From assembly GCF_003675875.1 (NCBI RefSeq), contig NZ_RCDI01000002.1, positions 870,786 to 934,785 of the forward strand: a DNA stretch of 64,000 nucleotides, given 5' to 3'. The first letter of the stretch is position 1. Every line of letters begins with the position of its first letter. The DNA is from Halostella limicola. Its GTDB lineage: Archaea; Halobacteriota; Halobacteria; Halobacteriales; Natronoarchaeaceae. Positions 15,889 through 23,545 of this stretch are shown here, piece by piece. The position numbers and the translations under genes were made by a program. The notes beneath the pieces are model-generated. The model saw nothing but the letters and a program-made list of their open reading frames with translations, did no database searches and was not told the DNA's origin.

Positions 15889-16170
15889 ATGGGCACCAAC
15901 GAAGTCCGCACAGTCATCCGCGTCTGGTCGACCAGGACGAAAGTGACCGCGCTGTTTCTCGCGACGCTCCTGGGGGTCGGCGTCGTCGGGATCGGGATCG
16001 TGAGCGCGGTGCGAAAGGCCCAGGCCGCGTCGAGCGCCGCCGCGCTGGTTCCGGGCGGCGGCGGGGGCGTGGAGTACCTGCTCCTCCCGGAGGTGGGACT
16101 CGCCTTCCTCGGGACGGCGGTGCTGTATCTGGTGTGGCTCGAACGGCCCCGCGATGGCGTCAAGCGGTGA
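15889..16170 (+). CDS. Small hypothetical membrane protein
   Basis: A 93-residue protein with two hydrophobic segments, about residues 18-40 and 62-82, separated by an Ala/Ser/Gly-rich loop with a GGGGG run. The charged N-terminus and Arg-rich end suggest both termini face the cytoplasm. A GTG at 15781 would add 36 residues that are Arg-rich and unlike a protein N-terminus, so the ATG at 15889 is preferred. The family is not recognised. Confidence 0.55.
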   Translation: MGTNEVRTVIRVWSTRTKVTALFLATLLGVGVVGIGIVSAVRKAQAASSAAALVPGGGGGVEYLLLPEVGLAFLGTAVLYLVWLERPRDGVKR

Positions 16171-16263
16171 CGCCGGTCTGTACGACGGGTCAGCGGGGAA
16201 CGAACGCCGCCCGCGCCGCCGGCGGACGCGGCGTTTAACCGGGTTCGCTCCCAACGGTCCCGC

Positions 16264-17187
16264 ATGAACGTCGTCACGCTCCTCCCCTCGGCGACCGAGA
16301 TCGCGTACGCGCTCGGGATCGAGCCGGTCGGCGTCTCCCACGAGTGCGACTACCCGCCCGACGCGGCCGAGAAGCCGGCGATGAACCGCTCGCGGGTCGA
16401 CCCCGAGGCCAGCAGCGAGGCGATCAACGAGCAGGTGGTCGAGGCGGAGCGCGACCACGGCGGCGTCTACGAGATCGACGTCGAGGCGCTCGACGCCGCC
16501 GACCCCGACCTCGTCGTCACGCAGGGGATCTGCGACGTCTGCGCCGTCGACGAGGTGCTCGTGGAGCGCGCGGTCGACCGGATCGACGCCGACCCGGAGA
16601 TACTCACCAGCGACCCGCACAGTTTAGCCGACCTCTACGACGACGTCCGCCGGATCGGCGCGGCGACCGGGCGCGAGGAGCGCGCCGCGGAACTCGTGAC
16701 CGACCTGCAGGCGCGCGTCCGCGCCGTCGAGGAGCGCGCGAGCGAGGCCGAATCGACCCCACGGGTCGCGGTGCTCGACTGGACCGATCCCGTGATGGTG
16801 GCGGGCCACTGGGTCCCCGAACTGGTCGAGATCGCCGGCGGGGAGTACGGCATGGCCGACCCCGGTGACCGGTCGCGCCCCCGCGAGTTCGCCGAGGTCC
16901 GCGAGTACGACCCCGAGGTGCTGGTGGCCGCCCCCTGCGGGTTCGGACTGGACCGGACGATAGCGAACGCCGGCGAACTCACCGACAGAGACGGGTGGGA
17001 CGACCTGACGGCGGTGCGGGACGGCCGGGCGTACGCGATGGACGGCCACCACTACATGAACCGGCCGGGGCCGCGGCTGGTCGACTCGCTTGAACACCTC
17101 GCCGGACTGGTCCATCCGGACCTGTTCGACGCGCCGCCGGAGAGCGTCGCGACGGCGTTCCCCTCGGCGACAGCGACCCGGCGATGA
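16264..17187 (+). CDS. Cobalamin-binding / BtuF-like periplasmic-binding-fold protein
   Basis: A 307-residue protein of the helical-backbone metal-receptor fold: VVTLLPSATEIAYALG at the N-terminus, the SHECDYP block, TQGICDVCAV, then a long linker helix near residues 130-160 and a C-terminal lobe with APCGFGLDRT. These match BtuF-like B12-binding proteins. There is no signal peptide or lipobox, so it is probably cytoplasmic, unlike transporter-associated BtuF. Its stop overlaps the start of the JAMM gene by 4 nt. No btuCD genes are nearby. Confidence 0.8.
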   Translation: MNVVTLLPSATEIAYALGIEPVGVSHECDYPPDAAEKPAMNRSRVDPEASSEAINEQVVEAERDHGGVYEIDVEALDAADPDLVVTQGICDVCAVDEVLVERAVDRIDADPEILTSDPHSLADLYDDVRRIGAATGREERAAELVTDLQARVRAVEERASEAESTPRVAVLDWTDPVMVAGHWVPELVEIAGGEYGMADPGDRSRPREFAEVREYDPEVLVAAPCGFGLDRTIANAGELTDRDGWDDLTAVRDGRAYAMDGHHYMNRPGPRLVDSLEHLAGLVHPDLFDAPPESVATAFPSATATRR

Positions 17188-17654
17188 CCGACGACTGGGC
17201 GGCGTCCGGCGACGCGACCGACGACCTCGTTTTCTCGGGCGGCGCGTACGACCGGGTGCTCGACCACGCCCGCGACGGCGCGCCTCTGGAGATCTGTGGC
17301 GTGCTGGGCGGAACGACGGGCGGTTCGGGAGGCGAAAGCGACGCCGGCGAGCGCCGCGTCGAGACCGCGCTCCCGGTCGAGAACGTCGCCGACAGACCGC
17401 GGACGCGGTACGAACTCGACCCGGCCGAGCAACTGGAGCGGATCGAGGCGATAGAGGACGGGGGCGGCGAGGTAGTCGGCTTCTACCACTCGCACCCGAC
17501 GGGGCCGGCGGGACCGTCCGCGACCGACCGCGCGCAGGCGACGTGGCCGGGCGCGTCGTACGTCATCGTCGACCTGCGCGACGAGCGCGTCGGGGCGTGG
17601 CGCTGGACCGGCGAGGCGTTCAGGGAGGAGGCGGTTCGCGTGGAGCGCGACTGA
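17184..17654 (+). CDS. JAMM/MPN+ metalloprotease, desampylase-like (HvJAMM1 type)
   Basis: A 156-residue zinc peptidase with a complete JAMM motif: Glu36 in EICGVLGG, then His102, His104, Ser112 and Asp115 in the HxHx7Sx2D pattern. Characterised haloarchaeal homologues cleave ubiquitin-like SAMP proteins from lysines of targets and release SAMP from fusions. The size and the single-domain form fit that enzyme. Its ATG overlaps the stop of the BtuF-like gene (ATGA), so they are co-translated. UbaA, which activates SAMPs, lies 3 kb downstream on the other strand. Confidence 0.85.
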   Translation: MTDDWAASGDATDDLVFSGGAYDRVLDHARDGAPLEICGVLGGTTGGSGGESDAGERRVETALPVENVADRPRTRYELDPAEQLERIEAIEDGGGEVVGFYHSHPTGPAGPSATDRAQATWPGASYVIVDLRDERVGAWRWTGEAFREEAVRVERD

Positions 17655-17749
17655 CGCGCCGATTCTCGCCGGCGACGACCGATCTCGGCGGTCACCGGTC
17701 TCGGTCGTAACTACCACCGCTTACGGGGCTGACCCACGTAGCACCCGGC

Positions 17750-19084
17750 ATGACCGTCCCGCTGCAGTTCGGAGTCGAGGTCACGACGCGAACGATAACG
17801 ATCGGCGGGAGCGCGGCCGTGGCGGTCCTCATCGCCCTCTCCGGCTTCTTCTCCTCCACGGAGATCGCCATGTTCTCGCTCGCGGACCACAAGGTCGAGG
17901 CGATGGTGGCCGAGGGGCTCCCCAACGCCGCCCTCGTCCGCGACCTGAAGGCCGACCCGCACCGCCTGCTCGTGACGATCCTCGTCGGCAACAACGTCGT
18001 CAACATCGCGATGGCCTCCATCTCGACGACGGTCCTCGCGCTGCACTTCCCGCCGGCGGAGTCCGTGCTGATCTCCACGTTCGGGATCACCGCGCTCGTC
18101 CTGCTGTTCGGCGAGAGCGCCCCGAAGTCCTACGCCGTCGAGCACACGGACACGTGGTCGCGGCGGGTCGCGCGGCCGCTGAAGCTCGCGGAGTACGCGA
18201 TGTACCCGCTGATCGTTCTCTTCGACCGCCTCACGCGGGTCGTCAACCGGCTGACCGGCTCCACGGCCGCGATCGAGACGCCGTACGTCACCCGCACCGA
18301 GCTACAGCGGCTGATCGAGACGGGCGAGCGCGAGGGCGTCATCGAGGAGCAGGAGCGGGAGCTCCTGCTCGGGATCTTCCAGTTCCGGAACCGCATCGCC
18401 AAGGAGGTGATGCGCTCCCGGCTGGACGTGACCGCCGTCGAGGCCGAGGCGAGCGTCGCCGAGGCCATCGACGTCTGCGTCGACGAGGGCCACGACAGGC
18501 TCCCGGTGTACGAGGGCACGCTCGACAGCGTCGTCGGCGTCGTCGAGCTTCCGGACCTGATCCGCGCGCACCGAGACGGGACGGCGGCGACAGCGGGTGA
18601 GATCGCCGAACCGGCGCTGCACGTCCCCGAGACGAAGGACGTGGACGAACTGCTGGTGGAGATGCGCGAGGACCGCCGGCGCGTGGCGATCGTGATAGAC
18701 GAGTTCGGCACGACCCAGGGGATCGTCACGCTAGCGGACATCGTCGAGGAGATCGTCGGCGAGATGCTGGAGGAGGCTGAACGCCCGGCGATCGAGATGA
18801 TCGACGACCGGACCGCGCGCGTCCGGGGCGACGTGAACGTCCACGAGATCAACGAGGAACTCGACGTGTCGATACCCGAGGGCGAGGAGTTCGAGACTAT
18901 CGCGGGGTTCGTCTACGGTCGCCTCGGCCGGGTGCCCGACGAGGGCGACGCGGTCGAGCACGAGGGGGTCCGCATCGAGGTCGAGCGGATGGACAACGCG
19001 CGGGTCCGGACCCTGCGGGTGACGAAGCCGGAATCGGCGGGAACGGACGGAACGCCGAGCGCGGAGGAAGAGGGGGAGCAGTGA
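17750..19084 (+). CDS. CNNM/CorC-type membrane protein (DUF21 - CBS pair - CorC_HlyC)
   Basis: A 444-residue protein. Residues about 20-190 form the DUF21 membrane domain with a hydrophobic ALSGFFSSTEIAMFSL start and three further membrane segments; residues about 205-325 hold two CBS domains (VMRSRLDVTAVE and VDELLVEMREDRRRVAIVIDEFG); the C-terminal 90 residues are a CorC_HlyC domain (IAGFVYGRLGRVP). Related proteins are linked to Mg2+ or Co2+ efflux or homeostasis. The start ATG at 17750 gives the expected length. It lies 95 nt after the desampylase gene. Confidence 0.88.
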   Translation: MTVPLQFGVEVTTRTITIGGSAAVAVLIALSGFFSSTEIAMFSLADHKVEAMVAEGLPNAALVRDLKADPHRLLVTILVGNNVVNIAMASISTTVLALHFPPAESVLISTFGITALVLLFGESAPKSYAVEHTDTWSRRVARPLKLAEYAMYPLIVLFDRLTRVVNRLTGSTAAIETPYVTRTELQRLIETGEREGVIEEQERELLLGIFQFRNRIAKEVMRSRLDVTAVEAEASVAEAIDVCVDEGHDRLPVYEGTLDSVVGVVELPDLIRAHRDGTAATAGEIAEPALHVPETKDVDELLVEMREDRRRVAIVIDEFGTTQGIVTLADIVEEIVGEMLEEAERPAIEMIDDRTARVRGDVNVHEINEELDVSIPEGEEFETIAGFVYGRLGRVPDEGDAVEHEGVRIEVERMDNARVRTLRVTKPESAGTDGTPSAEEEGEQ

Positions 19085-19197
19085 CGCCGTTGCTCAGCCG
19101 GGATGGAGCGGGCCGCGGCGCTCGTCGGGCGCAACGCGCGTCGGAGAAAAAACGGGTAAACGGCGTGTAGAGCCGGTTTACGGGCCCCAACGGGCAG

Positions 19198-19950
19198 TCA
19201 GTCGTCGCTCGGACTGCTCTCGGGCCCCGGTTCGGGCGTCTGCCGCTTCGCCTGGCCGGCCCAGCGGTCGATGTTCTGCGCGACGAAGTCCTTACCGCCC
19301 CAGCCGAGGGCGACGCCGCCGCCGATGGCGAGTGCCGCCGCGAGACCGTACGCCAGCGCTCTGGCGAAGATGAACAGGATGGAGACGTCGATCCCCATCG
19401 TGCTGAGGCCGATGACGACGGCGGTGAAGTAGAGGAACAGCCGCGTTCCCGTGGCGAACCACTTCGTGTACGCCGTGTGCGTCGCCGCGCGGGTGCGCTC
19501 TATCGCGTCGCCGATGAAGTCGGCGATGATGAAGCCGAGCACGATGACGAGGAGACCGCCCACCAGCGCGGGCAGGTACGACACCGCGGTCGTGAGCCAC
19601 CGCGACAGCAGCGGGATGGCCAGCGCGTCCGCCGCGGCGAGCAGTGCCAGAGCGTACACGAACCAGGCAGTGATCGTTCCGAGGAACGACGACACCGGGT
19701 CGGTCGAGTCGCCGGCGATGCGGCCGAGCGGCGTTCCGCGCGCCTGTTCGTCGACGCCGGCGGCGTCCGTTGCGCGCCGCACCACTCCCCCGAGCAGGCG
19801 GCCGACGATCCACCCGATCAGGAGGATGACGACCGCGGCGACGAGTCGCGGGAGGAACGCCAGTATCTGTGCGATCACGTCCTGCAGGAATCCGGGGATG
19901 GACCGCAGCTGCAGGACGGCCGTTTCTTGGACGAGCAGTTGACTGTACAT
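19198..19950 (-). CDS. Conserved TM-helix / mechanosensitive-channel-like membrane protein
   Basis: A 250-residue protein with the repeated TM-helix module: ILAFLPRLVAAVVILLIGWIVG-type segment near residue 30 and a similar YLPALVGGLLVIVLGFIIADFIGD segment near residue 125. Further helices lie near 85-110 and 165-215, followed by a charged C-terminal tail. It lacks the soluble MscS beta domain, so gating function is an inference from family resemblance. An AT-rich stretch with an inverted repeat lies upstream (19981-20060). Confidence 0.75.
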   Translation of the reverse strand: MYSQLLVQETAVLQLRSIPGFLQDVIAQILAFLPRLVAAVVILLIGWIVGRLLGGVVRRATDAAGVDEQARGTPLGRIAGDSTDPVSSFLGTITAWFVYALALLAAADALAIPLLSRWLTTAVSYLPALVGGLLVIVLGFIIADFIGDAIERTRAATHTAYTKWFATGTRLFLYFTAVVIGLSTMGIDVSILFIFARALAYGLAAALAIGGGVALGWGGKDFVAQNIDRWAGQAKRQTPEPGPESSPSDD

Positions 19951-20285
19951 TGCGTTCGGACGGAGGGGCTTGACGGGTTTTGTTAAACGGAGAATATCTA
20001 AGAAATAAATTTTCGTTAGATATTTTGATTATATTTGTTGGCCGATGCGCGGGTAAATCCACAGTTCATTCATCCAGTCGAACTGATAGCACGGGGAGAT
20101 CACCCTACCGACCAGAGAAACCTGCTCTGAACGGCGCCGCCGGGCGCGCGGCAACGACGCCCCGCTACCGTGCAGACGTGCGATTAGGCGTGGGTGCCGT
20201 TCGCTCGTCGTGGTAAGCGCCGAGTTCTATCACCGCCGAGGAGGGTGTGTCTCGTCCCGGGTGTCGACCGCCTCGCCGGATCCCG
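19951..20285. other. Intergenic region with AT-rich island
   Basis: No gene is seen between the divergent TM-helix gene and the 3' end of ubaA. About 19981-20040 is markedly AT-rich in GC-rich surroundings and carries the perfect 9-bp inverted repeat AATATCTAA (19993-20001) / TTAGATATT (20016-20024). It is a candidate promoter or operator for the leftward gene starting at 19950, about 45-75 nt away. The rest, 20060-20285, looks featureless. Confidence 0.5.
19993..20024. promoter_or_regulatory. AT-rich inverted repeat upstream of the TM-helix gene
   Basis: Perfect arms AATATCTAA and TTAGATATT are separated by 14 nt, two-thirds of which are A or T. The repeat may be an operator or may contain the TATA box for the leftward gene (start 19950), 43-74 nt away. 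Confidence 0.35.
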
Positions 20286-21110
20286 TCAGTCCGCGGCGAT
20301 AGAGCAGGTCTCGGCGTACTCCACGTCGCTGACGGACTCGATGGCGGGGTCGTCGCCGCAGACCGGGCAGTCCGGGTTCTTCCTGAGCGGCACCTCGTCG
20401 AAGGTCATGTCCATCGCGTCGTACATCAGCACGCGGCCGTCGAGCGTCTCGCCCTTCCCGATGACGAGCTTCACGAGTTCGGTCGCCTGGATGCAGCCGA
20501 CCGTGCCGGGGAGGACCCCGAGCACCCCGGTCGTCGCGCAGTCGGGCACGGTTCCCTCCGGCGGGGCCTCGGGGAACAGGCAGCGGTAACAGGGCGAGTC
20601 GTCGTCGCCGGGGAACGTCGTCACCTGCCCCTCGAACCGGAAGATGGCGCCGTGGGAGAAGGGTACGCCTTCGAGCGTGCAGTAGTCGTTGACGAGGTAG
20701 CGCGTCTGGAAGTTGTCGCTGGCGTCGACCACGAAGTCGTAGCCGTCGACGAGGTCGGCGACGGTGTCGCTGGTCACCCGCGTCTCGTGCGGGACGGCGT
20801 CGACGTCCGGGTTCAGTTGCTCGACGTAGTCGACCGCGCTTTCCGCCTTCGGACGGCCCACGTCGCCGTCGCCGTGGACGATCTGGCGCTGGAGGTTGCT
20901 GCGCTCGACGACGTCGTCGTCCGCGATGCCCAGACGGCCCACGCCCGCCGCCGCGAGGTACTGGATGACGGGCGACCCGAGGCCGCCGGCGCCGACGACG
21001 AGGACCGAGGCGTCGAGGAGGCGCTGTTGCCCCTCCGGGCCGACCTCGTCCATGATGATGTGCCGGGAGTAGCGGTCGAGTTGCGTCCCGTCGAGGTTCA
21101 GGTCGCTCAT
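20286..21110 (-). CDS. ubaA: Ubiquitin-like modifier-activating E1-type enzyme UbaA
   Basis: A 274-residue ThiF/MoeB-like adenylyltransferase. The nucleotide loop GAGGLG is at 40-45, an Arg in SNLQRQ near 75 contacts ATP, CxxC zinc pairs are at 174/177 and 248/251, and the catalytic Cys191 is in the PDCATTG block. In Haloferax, UbaA activates SAMP1/2/3 for protein conjugation, tRNA thiolation and molybdopterin synthesis, so one E1 serves several pathways. Length is normal for an archaeal E1. It is transcribed toward the AT-rich region, and a rhodanese gene lies divergently 152 nt away. Confidence 0.9.
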   Translation of the reverse strand: MSDLNLDGTQLDRYSRHIIMDEVGPEGQQRLLDASVLVVGAGGLGSPVIQYLAAAGVGRLGIADDDVVERSNLQRQIVHGDGDVGRPKAESAVDYVEQLNPDVDAVPHETRVTSDTVADLVDGYDFVVDASDNFQTRYLVNDYCTLEGVPFSHGAIFRFEGQVTTFPGDDDSPCYRCLFPEAPPEGTVPDCATTGVLGVLPGTVGCIQATELVKLVIGKGETLDGRVLMYDAMDMTFDEVPLRKNPDCPVCGDDPAIESVSDVEYAETCSIAAD

Positions 21111-21262
21111 ACCTCCGGATTGCGGGGGAACGGGCTTAAACCGTCCGCCGTCGGCCGACGACGCCGGGACTCGACGGTCGAGCGGGCGGGCGCGTGACTG
21201 GCCTGCTACCGCCGTCCGCGTGCGAAGGGGTTTAGCGCGGCGACGACGAAGTGGCGAGCGAG

Positions 21263-21583
21263 ATGGTCGAGGAGATCACGCCAGCGGAACTGCAGGAGCG
21301 ACTGGCCGACGGCGACGACGTGCAGGTCGTCGACATCCGCCCCGCGGCGGCCTTCGAGGAGGGGCACATCCCCGGCGCGGAGAACGTCCCGTTCCCCGAG
21401 TTCACGTCGGCGGTCGAGGAGCGCGACTGGGGCGACGACGTCGTGGTCGCCTGTCCGATCGGACAGAGCTCCGTGCAGGCGGGACGCCTGCTCGAATCGC
21501 ACGAGAACGTGGGGCCGGAGACGACGGTCGCCTCGCTCGCCGGCGGCTACGACGAGTGGGACGGGGACCTGGAGGAGGCATGA
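21263..21583 (+). CDS. Rhodanese-like domain protein
   Basis: A 106-residue single rhodanese domain, a sulfur-carrier fold. It starts EITPAELQERLADG, has the DIRPAAAFEEGHIPGAENVP block, and the active-site cysteine is Cys64 in VACPIGQSS. The GYDEWDG C-terminal motif is typical. It may carry persulfide for thiolation, and the nearby UbaA makes a sulfur-relay role plausible but unproven. The ATG at 21263 is preferred to a GTG at 21251. It overlaps the zinc-ribbon gene by 4 nt (ATGA). Confidence 0.88.
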   Translation: MVEEITPAELQERLADGDDVQVVDIRPAAAFEEGHIPGAENVPFPEFTSAVEERDWGDDVVVACPIGQSSVQAGRLLESHENVGPETTVASLAGGYDEWDGDLEEA

Positions 21584-21828
21584 GCGAGTTCGAGGGCCTC
21601 GCCGACTCCCTCTCCTGTGCCGAGTGCGGCGAGACGATCGAGGGCGGCTACGTCCCCGCGGACGGCGGGACGCTCCGGCGCGACGAAGCGGTCTGCGAGA
21701 CCTGCGGGTGGGGCACCGTCGGCCACATGGGCTGTGCGCCGACGCGCGGGGACTTCGACGCCCCAGACGCGCTGGTCCGCGTCGAGGACGGGCCGGGCGA
21801 CTACGCCGTCGGCGACGTGAAAGAGTAA
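21580..21828 (+). CDS. Small zinc-ribbon protein
   Basis: An 82-residue protein with two CxxC pairs: CAEC at residues 12-15 and CETC near 37-40, so probably one zinc ribbon. A GHMGC segment follows. The function is unknown. It overlaps the rhodanese gene by 4 nt, so the two proteins are co-translated. No family name is recalled with confidence. Confidence 0.7.
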   Translation: MSEFEGLADSLSCAECGETIEGGYVPADGGTLRRDEAVCETCGWGTVGHMGCAPTRGDFDAPDALVRVEDGPGDYAVGDVKE

Positions 21829-21846
21829 CGGCTGCCGGCGACCCGG

Positions 21847-22500
21847 CTACAGCCGCTCGTCCACCCAGGCGGCCACGTCGCGGACCTCCTGCGGCGTCGT
21901 CCCGTGGCCGACGGGGTACTTCTGAAAGGTGACGTCAGCACCAGCCTCATCAAGCAGCTCCGCCGCCCGCTCTGCCCGCTCGACGGGGATGACCTGGTCC
22001 ATCTGCCCCGCGCCGACGAAGACGGGTTTCCCGGCGGCCGCGTCCGCGTCGTCCTCGTGTGCCGCCGCGAGATAGCCGTTGAGCGCGACCGCCCAGTCGT
22101 AGGCGCCGGGCCGCTCGACGAGCGCCGAGAGGCCGGTGATCGCCCCCTGACTGAACCCGAGCAGGCCGACCCGGTCGGCGTCGAGGCCGTACTCGTCGAC
22201 GGCCGCGTCGACGAACTCGTGGACCAGTCTGAGGCTCCGCTCGAACCCCTCGGGGTCGGGCTGGCTGGCGTGGAGGCCGCCCTCCGAGAGGTCGAGGTCG
22301 TACCAGGTGTACCCGCCCTGAAGCCGGTCCGGCGCGCGAACGCTCAGGACGTGGAGTTCGCCCGGAAGTTCGTCGGCGATGGGCAGCAGGTCCCGCTCGT
22401 TCGTCCCGCGGCCGTGCAGGACGACGACCGCGGGGGCCGGACCGTCGCCCGCCTCCGGCGGCTGACTGACGTGGGTGAGGGGTAACGACTCCTCGGACAT
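21847..22500 (-). CDS. Alpha/beta hydrolase, phospholipase/carboxylesterase type
   Basis: A 217-residue esterase. The first block HGRGTNERDLLP holds the oxyanion-hole glycines, the nucleophile Ser is in GFSQGA near residue 117, an acid Asp is expected in AGQMDQVIP, and the catalytic His in YPVGHGTTP near 200. It belongs to the small bacterial carboxylesterase/acyl-protein-thioesterase-like group. The natural substrate is unknown. No signal peptide is seen. It is convergent with the zinc-ribbon gene at a gap of 18 nt. Confidence 0.85.
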   Translation of the reverse strand: MSEESLPLTHVSQPPEAGDGPAPAVVVLHGRGTNERDLLPIADELPGELHVLSVRAPDRLQGGYTWYDLDLSEGGLHASQPDPEGFERSLRLVHEFVDAAVDEYGLDADRVGLLGFSQGAITGLSALVERPGAYDWAVALNGYLAAAHEDDADAAAGKPVFVGAGQMDQVIPVERAERAAELLDEAGADVTFQKYPVGHGTTPQEVRDVAAWVDERL

Positions 22501-22643
22501 GCCCGTTCGTTCCGACTCCAGCGAGTTATACTGTCGGTCGTGCGGCTCCGCGCACGCCCGCCGTCGGCGCGATGGCCGGGGGTTGTCGGATATCAGTCAA
22601 ACGACGACTGTTCTGTCGGAGTTCGGTGAAACGGCAGGTGCTG

Positions 22644-22672
22644 TCACACCCTCACGATTTATGTAGTGGTGT
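22644..22672 (+). promoter_or_regulatory. Inverted repeat flanking a TATA box of the 61-aa zinc-finger gene
   Basis: CACACC (22644-22649) and GGTGTG (22667-22672) flank the TATA-like ATTTATG (22656-22662), which is 28-34 nt before the ATG at 22690. The wider arms match in about 9 of 13 positions. Binding of a repressor over the TATA box would explain such a layout. Confidence 0.4.
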
Positions 22673-22689
22673 GTCATACCCTACCATGT

Positions 22690-22875
22690 ATGGCATCAGC
22701 ACCCGACGACTCCGGCGACGACGTTTTCGACCAGTTCCTCTCGCAGCACGGTCACGAAACGGAGCGAGTAGACTGGGAGACGACGTATAACAAGAAGCAG
22801 TGTCCGGAGTGCGGCGGGATTCACGACACCTCGGCGACGGAGTGTTCGGTCTGCGGTTGGGGTCCGGCCGAGTGA
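22690..22875 (+). CDS. Small zinc-finger protein (HVO_0416-like)
   Basis: A 61-residue acidic protein with two CxxC pairs: CPECGG near residue 38 and CSVCGWGP at the end, which should bind one zinc. The DQFLSQHGHETERVDWETTYNKKQCPECGG layout resembles the haloarchaeal HVO_0416 family, as recalled. Role unknown; many such small zinc proteins in haloarchaea are regulators. The ATG at 22690 is chosen because a TATA-like box at 22656-22662 fits and the upstream in-frame ATG adds only eight residues. Confidence 0.7.
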   Translation: MASAPDDSGDDVFDQFLSQHGHETERVDWETTYNKKQCPECGGIHDTSATECSVCGWGPAE

Positions 22876-23287
22876 GAGACGCCCCTCAGTTATTCTGACT
22901 CAGTATTTCGTCCGGTGACGTCGCGCCGCAACAGCCCGGCGTCAAACGCCACGAGCGCGGCGTCGACGGCTTCCGCGAGCGCCGGAGGAGCGACCGACGA
23001 ACCCCTCGGACTCGCTTTTGCTCGCGAACGGACCGGACCGAACCGACCGCCGCGACGGCGAATCGGGCATCGGAGGCGGTGCCGAGTCAGATCCCGGACT
23101 CTACCCCCTTCGCGATATCGTCCCGGATTTCCGGGAGAACGTATCGGCCTTCTCGCACTATCTATCACTCCGATCTGACGGTGAGACGTCGCCCCGCTCG
23201 GCCCGATCCACGTGGTGTGGTGACACGTATCTCTGGAAGCATGTCTGTCAGCGATAAAATTATAACATATTATTTCCTCAGGTAGCG
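22876..23287. other. Intergenic region, possible gene remnant
   Basis: No convincing gene is seen. A leftward frame ending at 22890 contains a plausible protein-like stretch (LAEAVDAALVAFDAGLLRR near its end), but the upstream part is Arg-rich and lacks a good start, so it may be a decayed 3' fragment. The right end (about 23250-23287) is AT-rich (ATAAAATTATAACATATTA) and probably contains the promoter of the zinc-finger gene at 23288. Confidence 0.5.
23255..23276 (+). promoter_or_regulatory. AT-rich promoter region of the 56-aa zinc-finger gene
   Basis: An AT-rich stretch containing AAAATTATAACATATT lies about 12-33 nt before the ATG at 23288, far above local AT content. It is the most obvious promoter for that gene, though the exact TATA position is uncertain. 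Confidence 0.45.
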
Positions 23288-23458
23288 ATGGAGATACAAA
23301 TGCCGGAGTGCCAGAACTGCGGGTCGTTCGTCACGGATGCGTACGCACGAGTATTCACGCCGCGTGGCGTCGACGACCCGCGCGTCTGCCCGGACTGCAA
23401 GGACAAGATCCGCGACGGGAGCGACGTCCGCAAGGCCCGCTCCCCGCGGAACAACTGA
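23288..23458 (+). CDS. Small zinc-finger protein (DUF7563-like)
   Basis: A 56-residue protein with CQNCGS near residue 8 and CPDCKD near 36, a pair of CxxC motifs that should bind one zinc. The middle AYARVFTPRGVDDPRVC is characteristic of a small haloarchaeal family I recall as DUF7563. An internal ATG four codons later would also work as a start. The role is unknown. It is followed by the helicase gene after 87 nt. Confidence 0.7.
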   Translation: MEIQMPECQNCGSFVTDAYARVFTPRGVDDPRVCPDCKDKIRDGSDVRKARSPRNN

Positions 23459-23513
23459 ACGGCGTCTTCCGGAAGTTCTCAACCGTCCGACAGCGTCGGA
23501 CCGATCCCACGAG

Positions 23514-23520
23514 GCTTATT
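23514..23520 (+). promoter_or_regulatory. TATA-like box of the UvrD-like helicase gene
   Basis: CTTATTA-type sequence lies 26-32 nt before the ATG at 23546, consistent with a leaderless transcript. Confidence 0.45.
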
Positions 23521-23545
23521 ATCGTCGGGGGCTTGGAGTGTGACA

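Noticed and set aside
22527-22545. TATACTGTCGGTCG-like sequence resembling one arm of the 80-bp elements
   Set aside because: No matching second arm was found near it, so it may be a chance match or a decayed half-element; not listed as a copy.
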